Source: SAR202 cluster bacterium bin90 (lineage in GTDB: Bacteria; Chloroflexota; Dehalococcoidia; Lucifugimonadales; JADFKI01). Taken from it: a DNA stretch of 64,000 nt. A program made the position numbers and the translations under genes. The first letter of the stretch is position 1; each line of letters begins with the position of its first letter. The notes below the pieces were generated by a model, which was not told the origin of the DNA, made no database searches, and saw nothing but the letters and a program-made list of their open reading frames with translations. Positions 61,063-64,000 of the stretch are shown one piece after another. The stretch lies in assembly GCA_002238855.1 (NCBI GenBank), contig MPND01000010.1:37036-101035 (forward strand), written 5' to 3'.

Positions 61063-61902
61063 ATGAGCGATCCACAGCAGGTTAGGGAGCGCATCCAGTT
61101 GGTGCGCGACCTGTCCAACGAGATGGCGGCGTACCTGCACACGCTGCCCGATAACATCTGGCGCGACCCAGATGTTTACGCCAGCGCCTGCGAAGGCTGG
61201 AAAATCGCCGATGTCATCACTCACCTCATTCTCGGTGGCAATGTGTTCGGCTTGAGCATCACCAACGCAGTCAAAGGCATAACCGGCCCGCCAATGGGCT
61301 GGTCACGTCCGGACACCCCTGAGCAGGGCATGGAGCGGCTGGTGGACACGCGAAATGCTATCCACGAAGACCTTTTCTATGACTTCAATGCAAGCTGCAA
61401 GCGCTTCAACACGGTGCTGGTGGAACTCGAAGAGTCCTCTTATTCCCTTCCCACTTGGCACCCTTACTTCGTCATAAGCGTGGACCGCCTCATAGACATT
61501 CGCGCATCAGAGCTGACAATTCATTCCTGGGACATCCGCTATCCCATAGACCGCAGCGCGAAGCTCAGCGACCGCGCCAGACCCTTCATGCTGGACTTCG
61601 TCTGGCGCTGGCTTCGCACCGGCTTCCAGAAGTCGGAACCGCTCGACAAGCCCATTCGCTATCGCTTCGACCTGACGGACTCTGACGGCGGCTACGATGT
61701 GATCGTGAACGGCGACAACTTCAGGCACGCTCCCTCCGACGACTCGCCGGCAGATGTCACATTCGGCTGCGATACCGACACCTACATCCTGTATTGCTTC
61801 GGCAGGCTACAACTTCGTAGGTCCGTCCGTCGCGGGCGCATCGCGCTCTCCGGCGATGAGACGCTCGCGACACAGTTCACCGACTGGTTCAGGGGCATCT
61901 AG
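61063..61902 (+). CDS. DinB-like / maleylpyruvate isomerase-type protein
   Basis: A 279-residue protein of the DinB/YfiT-like fold (TIGR03083 group). The N-terminal four-helix bundle is at 1-170, with metal-ligand histidines likely in ADVITHLILGG (near 55) and ASELTIHSWDIRYP (near 155). The C-terminal sterol-carrier-like domain is at about 200-275 (DSPADVTFGCDTDTYILYCFG...FTDWF). Mycothiol-dependent isomerases of this family need mycothiol, whose synthesis is not shown in the window. The start is the ATG at 61063, seven bases after AAGGA. It overlaps the convergent glycosylase gene by 14 bases. Confidence 0.82.
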   Translation: MSDPQQVRERIQLVRDLSNEMAAYLHTLPDNIWRDPDVYASACEGWKIADVITHLILGGNVFGLSITNAVKGITGPPMGWSRPDTPEQGMERLVDTRNAIHEDLFYDFNASCKRFNTVLVELEESSYSLPTWHPYFVISVDRLIDIRASELTIHSWDIRYPIDRSAKLSDRARPFMLDFVWRWLRTGFQKSEPLDKPIRYRFDLTDSDGGYDVIVNGDNFRHAPSDDSPADVTFGCDTDTYILYCFGRLQLRRSVRRGRIALSGDETLATQFTDWFRGI

Positions 61903-62581
61903 CCGCTTCCGTTTTTGCGCGGCCTGTCGGACATACGCTCAGCAAACAGCATCCCTCGCACACGGGCTTCGTGCGGCACGCCACCTTGCAATGCTCCACA
62001 ATCAGCGCGTGGTACTCTCCGAACAACTCCGCGTCGCACGGTAGATTGTCGCTGAACATCCGCTGGTACGCAGAATAACCCTCCGACTCCGGCACAATGC
62101 CAAGCCGCTTGAACAGACGCCGCGTGTACGCGTCGATCACGAATGACGGCTTACCCAGCGCATACAGCAGAATGGCGTCCGCCGTCTCCTCGCCAATGCC
62201 CCTGACCGCCAGCAGTTCGCGCCGCAGCTTCGCGTCATCCTCCAACCGCATCGCGGCGATGTCGTCCTCATACGTGTCGCCAAGGTACTCCACCAGCGCC
62301 TTCAGCCTCTGCGCCTTCGCGTTGTAGAACCCGCTTGAGTAAATCAGAGACGCCAGCTTATCCGGCTCCATATCCCGTATAGCTGCCGGCGACAGCGCAT
62401 TGGCCTCCTTCAGCCTGCCGATTGCCAGCTCCACATTCGTCCATGCCGTCGCCTGCGTCAGCACGGCGCCCACCATCATCTCGAACGGCGTGTCGGCAGG
62501 CCACCATTGCTGCCGCCCGTATTGCGCCAGCATACGGTCATGGATGCTCAGTAACTCTTGATCTAAGGCCGAATCCGACAT
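61889..62581 (-). CDS. Endonuclease III-like DNA glycosylase lacking the catalytic lysine (MagIII-like)
   Basis: A 230-residue HhH-GPD DNA glycosylase. The helix-hairpin-helix is VRGIGEETADAILLYALG, the catalytic Asp in FVIDAYTRRLFKRLG and a 4Fe-4S cluster near the C-terminus has Cys spacing 6-2-5 (ACRTKPVCEGCCLLSVC). In bifunctional Nth the helix-hairpin-helix reads GVGRKTA with a catalytic Lys; here Glu-Glu replaces it, so this should be a monofunctional glycosylase, possibly for alkylated bases as in MagIII. The start at 62579-62581 is chosen over an ATG 11 codons upstream. Single gene. Confidence 0.85.
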   Translation of the reverse strand: MSDSALDQELLSIHDRMLAQYGRQQWWPADTPFEMMVGAVLTQATAWTNVELAIGRLKEANALSPAAIRDMEPDKLASLIYSSGFYNAKAQRLKALVEYLGDTYEDDIAAMRLEDDAKLRRELLAVRGIGEETADAILLYALGKPSFVIDAYTRRLFKRLGIVPESEGYSAYQRMFSDNLPCDAELFGEYHALIVEHCKVACRTKPVCEGCCLLSVCPTGRAKTEAARCP

Positions 62582-62702
62582 GATAATCTCGCATCTAAAC
62601 AGTCGTGGGAGCACTTGTTAGGTAAGCAGGGCGATATTAAACTGGATGTGAGGCAATAATCAACGAGCGTGCGCGCTCCCGACCCTTCAGGAGAGGGATG
62701 GA

Positions 62703-62738
62703 ATGAGGGCCCGATTTGAGGGCTTAATGAGGGCTTAA
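62703..62738 (+). CDS. Possible 11-residue leader peptide upstream of pyrF
   Basis: ATG at 62703 preceded by GGAGAGGGATGGA encodes MRARFEGLMRA and stops at 62738, four bases before the pyrF GTG. The last 22 bases are a tandem 11-base repeat (GAGGGCTTAAT twice, 62718-62739). Translation of such a leader could couple to, or regulate, pyrF. It may also be chance in a ribosome-site-rich leader. Confidence 0.35.
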   Translation: MRARFEGLMRA

Positions 62739-62739
62739 T
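62718..62739 (+). repeat. Tandem 11-base direct repeat
   Basis: Two exact adjacent copies of GAGGGCTTAAT. Each copy supplies a GAGGG ribosome-binding core, so pyrF has a duplicated Shine-Dalgarno sequence. Confidence 0.85.
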
Positions 62740-62742
62740 TCA

Positions 62743-63624
62743 GTGAGCAAGTTTACCAGCAGATTAGACAGCGCGACACGCACCAACCGCAGCCTCGTGT
62801 GCATAGGCTTGGATGTGGACCCCGCGCTCATGCCCATCGCGGATGTTCGGAAGTTCAACCGCGCCATAGTGGACGCCACGAAGGACCTCGTCTGTGCCTA
62901 CAAGCCAAACATCGCCTTCTACGAGGCGCTCGGATTGGAAGGGCTGCAGGCACTGCGTGACACAGTGTCGTACATCCGCAAGGTCGCTCCGGATGTTGTG
63001 CTGCTCTGCGATGCCAAGCGCGGCGACATAGACTCCACAAGCATCAGATATGCCAGGGCAATATTCGACTTCTGGGACTTCGACGCGGTTACCGTGAACG
63101 GCTACATGGGCGGCGAATCGCTATCGCCATTCTTCGACTACGCCGACAGGGGCGTCTTCGTCGTGTGCCGCTCCTCGAATCCTGGCGCCCAGGAATTCCA
63201 GGACATGATGGTTTTGCCGGACACCACGGAACTTGGTATGGACGGACAGGGGCAAAAAATGCCGCTCTACGAGTGGATGGCAGTACGATCATCGGAGTGG
63301 AACTCCAACGGCAATCTGGGTCTGGTTGTAGGCGCAACCTCTCCCGATCAGCTGTGCACCGTGCGGCTTCGCTGTCCCGAAGTGCCTATCCTAATACCCG
63401 GCGTGGGCGCCCAGGGCGGCGAGCTTGAGATGTCAGTGAAGAACGGCATCGACCGCAGCGCAGACGGCAGTGCGACTCCGCCAAGAGTTCTCATCAACTC
63501 GGCGCGCGGCATAATCTACGCCGACCGCTCCACCGGTGGCTTCCCGGACGGCGCTCGGAACGCCGCCGGAAAACTGCGTGACGAGATCAACTGCGTTCTG
63601 GAGCAAGAGGGCGCACCGTGGTAA
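62743..63624 (+). CDS. pyrF: Orotidine 5'-phosphate decarboxylase
   Basis: A 293-residue OMP decarboxylase of the longer (type 2) class, last step of UMP synthesis. It has the N-terminal LVCIGLDVDPALMP, KPNIAFYEALG, the catalytic loop LLCDAKRGDIDSTS (Lys-Asp network), AVTVNGYMGGESLSPF and the phosphate site NSARGIIYA preceded by IPGVGAQGG. The start is GTG 62743 with GAGGG nine bases upstream. Overlaps the start of the DUF951 gene by seven bases. No other pyr gene is adjacent. Confidence 0.95.
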   Translation: MSKFTSRLDSATRTNRSLVCIGLDVDPALMPIADVRKFNRAIVDATKDLVCAYKPNIAFYEALGLEGLQALRDTVSYIRKVAPDVVLLCDAKRGDIDSTSIRYARAIFDFWDFDAVTVNGYMGGESLSPFFDYADRGVFVVCRSSNPGAQEFQDMMVLPDTTELGMDGQGQKMPLYEWMAVRSSEWNSNGNLGLVVGATSPDQLCTVRLRCPEVPILIPGVGAQGGELEMSVKNGIDRSADGSATPPRVLINSARGIIYADRSTGGFPDGARNAAGKLRDEINCVLEQEGAPW

Positions 63625-63818
63625 CGCAGTACGAAATCGGTGACTTCGTGCGGCTGAAGAAGCGCCACCCCTGCGGCGAATTCAACTGGCGGATTGTGCG
63701 TGTCGGCGCGGACATTGGCATCACCTGCACGGGCTGTGAACGCCGCGTAACAATGCCTCGCTCAGACCTGCAACGCCGAATGAAAGGTAAGCCGTTTCGG
63801 CAAGCGACGCAGGCGTAA
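63618..63818 (+). CDS. DUF951 domain protein
   Basis: A 66-residue DUF951 protein. The family pattern is complete: YEIGDFVRLKKRHPCGEFNWRIVRVGADIGITCTGCERRVTMPRSDLQRR, a small beta barrel with a Cys-Gly and a CxxC that may bind zinc. Function unknown; common in Chloroflexota and Firmicutes. GTG start at 63618 overlaps the pyrF stop. Confidence 0.92.
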   Translation: MVTQYEIGDFVRLKKRHPCGEFNWRIVRVGADIGITCTGCERRVTMPRSDLQRRMKGKPFRQATQA

Positions 63819-63846
63819 ATCTGCGCTGGCAACCCTTACCCATGCG

Positions 63847-63875
63847 TTGACACTCATATACCATGTGCTTACAAT
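63847..63875 (+). promoter_or_regulatory. Promoter of the DUF151 gene
   Basis: TTGACA (63847-63852) and TACAAT (63870-63875) with a 17-base spacer. Predicted start near 63882, about 36 bases before the ATG. Confidence 0.78.
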
Positions 63876-63917
63876 ATGCACACATTCGGAGAGGATAAGT
63901 TTGGAGGGGATGGTCTG

Positions 63918-64000
63918 ATGCTGGAATTAAACATCGACGGCATTCGCGTTAGTCTCATGAACCAGCAGAGAGTGGTTATTCTTCGAGTGAAGGACAGTGA
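63918..64000 (+). CDS. Bifunctional nuclease (DUF151) N-terminus, cut by the window edge
   Basis: The frame is open from ATG 63918 to the end. The first residues read MLELNIDGIRVSLMNQQRVV and continue ILRVKDS, the characteristic start of DUF151/BFN proteins (dual DNase and RNase activity in the studied plant and bacterial members). GGAGGGG lies 11 bases upstream. Earlier in-frame or near starts run into stop codons. Only the first 27 codons are present. Confidence 0.8.
   Translation, partial: MLELNIDGIRVSLMNQQRVVILRVKDS

Overview
The window is a continuous bacterial chromosome segment of moderately high GC with about 60 protein genes, short intergenic gaps and no rRNA, tRNA, insertion sequence, prophage or CRISPR array that I can see. 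GTG and TTG starts preceded by GGAGG-type ribosome sites are common. The gene content suggests a Chloroflexota bacterium, most likely a Dehalococcoidia/SAR202-type lineage: fused FAD/aminomethyltransferase oxidoreductase, CaiB/BaiF CoA-transferases, FMN-dependent 2-hydroxyacid oxidase, luciferase-like oxidoreductase, DUF951 protein and DUF433/DUF5615 pair. This placement is inference from gene content; no marker tree was run.

Region 1 (1-12.1 kb) is catabolic: the N-terminus of an aminomethyltransferase/DmdA-like protein, a reductive-dehalogenase/QueG-like iron-sulfur protein, a DMGDH-type FAD-aminomethyltransferase fusion, an operon of MBL hydrolase plus three HAD hydrolases (two are tandem paralogues), then an FMN 2-hydroxyacid oxidase behind a near-consensus promoter, a CoA-transferase and a ThDP enzyme. 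Together these could turn substituted or halogenated short organic acids into CoA thioesters.

Region 2 (12.2-15.5 kb) holds a TPR lipoprotein, a DUF433/DUF5615 toxin-antitoxin-like pair, a TlpA-like thioredoxin and its lipoprotein partner.

Region 3 (15.5-20.6 kb) is the conserved rpmH-rnpA-yidD-yidC-khpB cluster under a strong promoter. A beta-propeller lipoprotein gene sits between yidD and yidC, khpB starts inside yidC, and dnaA is not next to rpmH.

Region 4 (20.9-34 kb) holds a selenium-binding protein (SBP56), a small membrane protein, GH15 glucoamylase-like enzyme, APH-type kinase and GMC oxidoreductase, a large Pro/Thr-repeat surface protein, a class V aminotransferase, a coiled-coil protein and FtsH.

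Region 5 (34-47.5 kb) starts with a nicotinamidase/nicotinate phosphoribosyltransferase-like pair (NAD salvage). The minus-strand group recA, recX, CNNM/CorC protein and tilS follows, then a PIG-L deacetylase, Yip1-like protein, LLM oxidoreductase, a large uncharacterised coiled-coil protein, an alcohol dehydrogenase, a Lys-rich small protein and a 2-hydroxyacid dehydrogenase.

Region 6 (47.6-64 kb) carries central metabolism (PPi-type phosphofructokinase, enolase, GAPDH, OMP decarboxylase) interleaved with a methyltransferase/exosortase-family pair, a second CoA-transferase, an SDR, an NDH-2/cyclic-nucleotide-domain fusion, a LOG-like protein, a ParD/ParE system with a candidate operator, a DUF885 peptidase, a HIT protein, a DinB-like protein, an endonuclease III-like glycosylase, DUF951 and the start of a DUF151 bifunctional nuclease.

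Start sites below were chosen from ribosome-binding sites, so several genes are shorter than the longest possible open frame.
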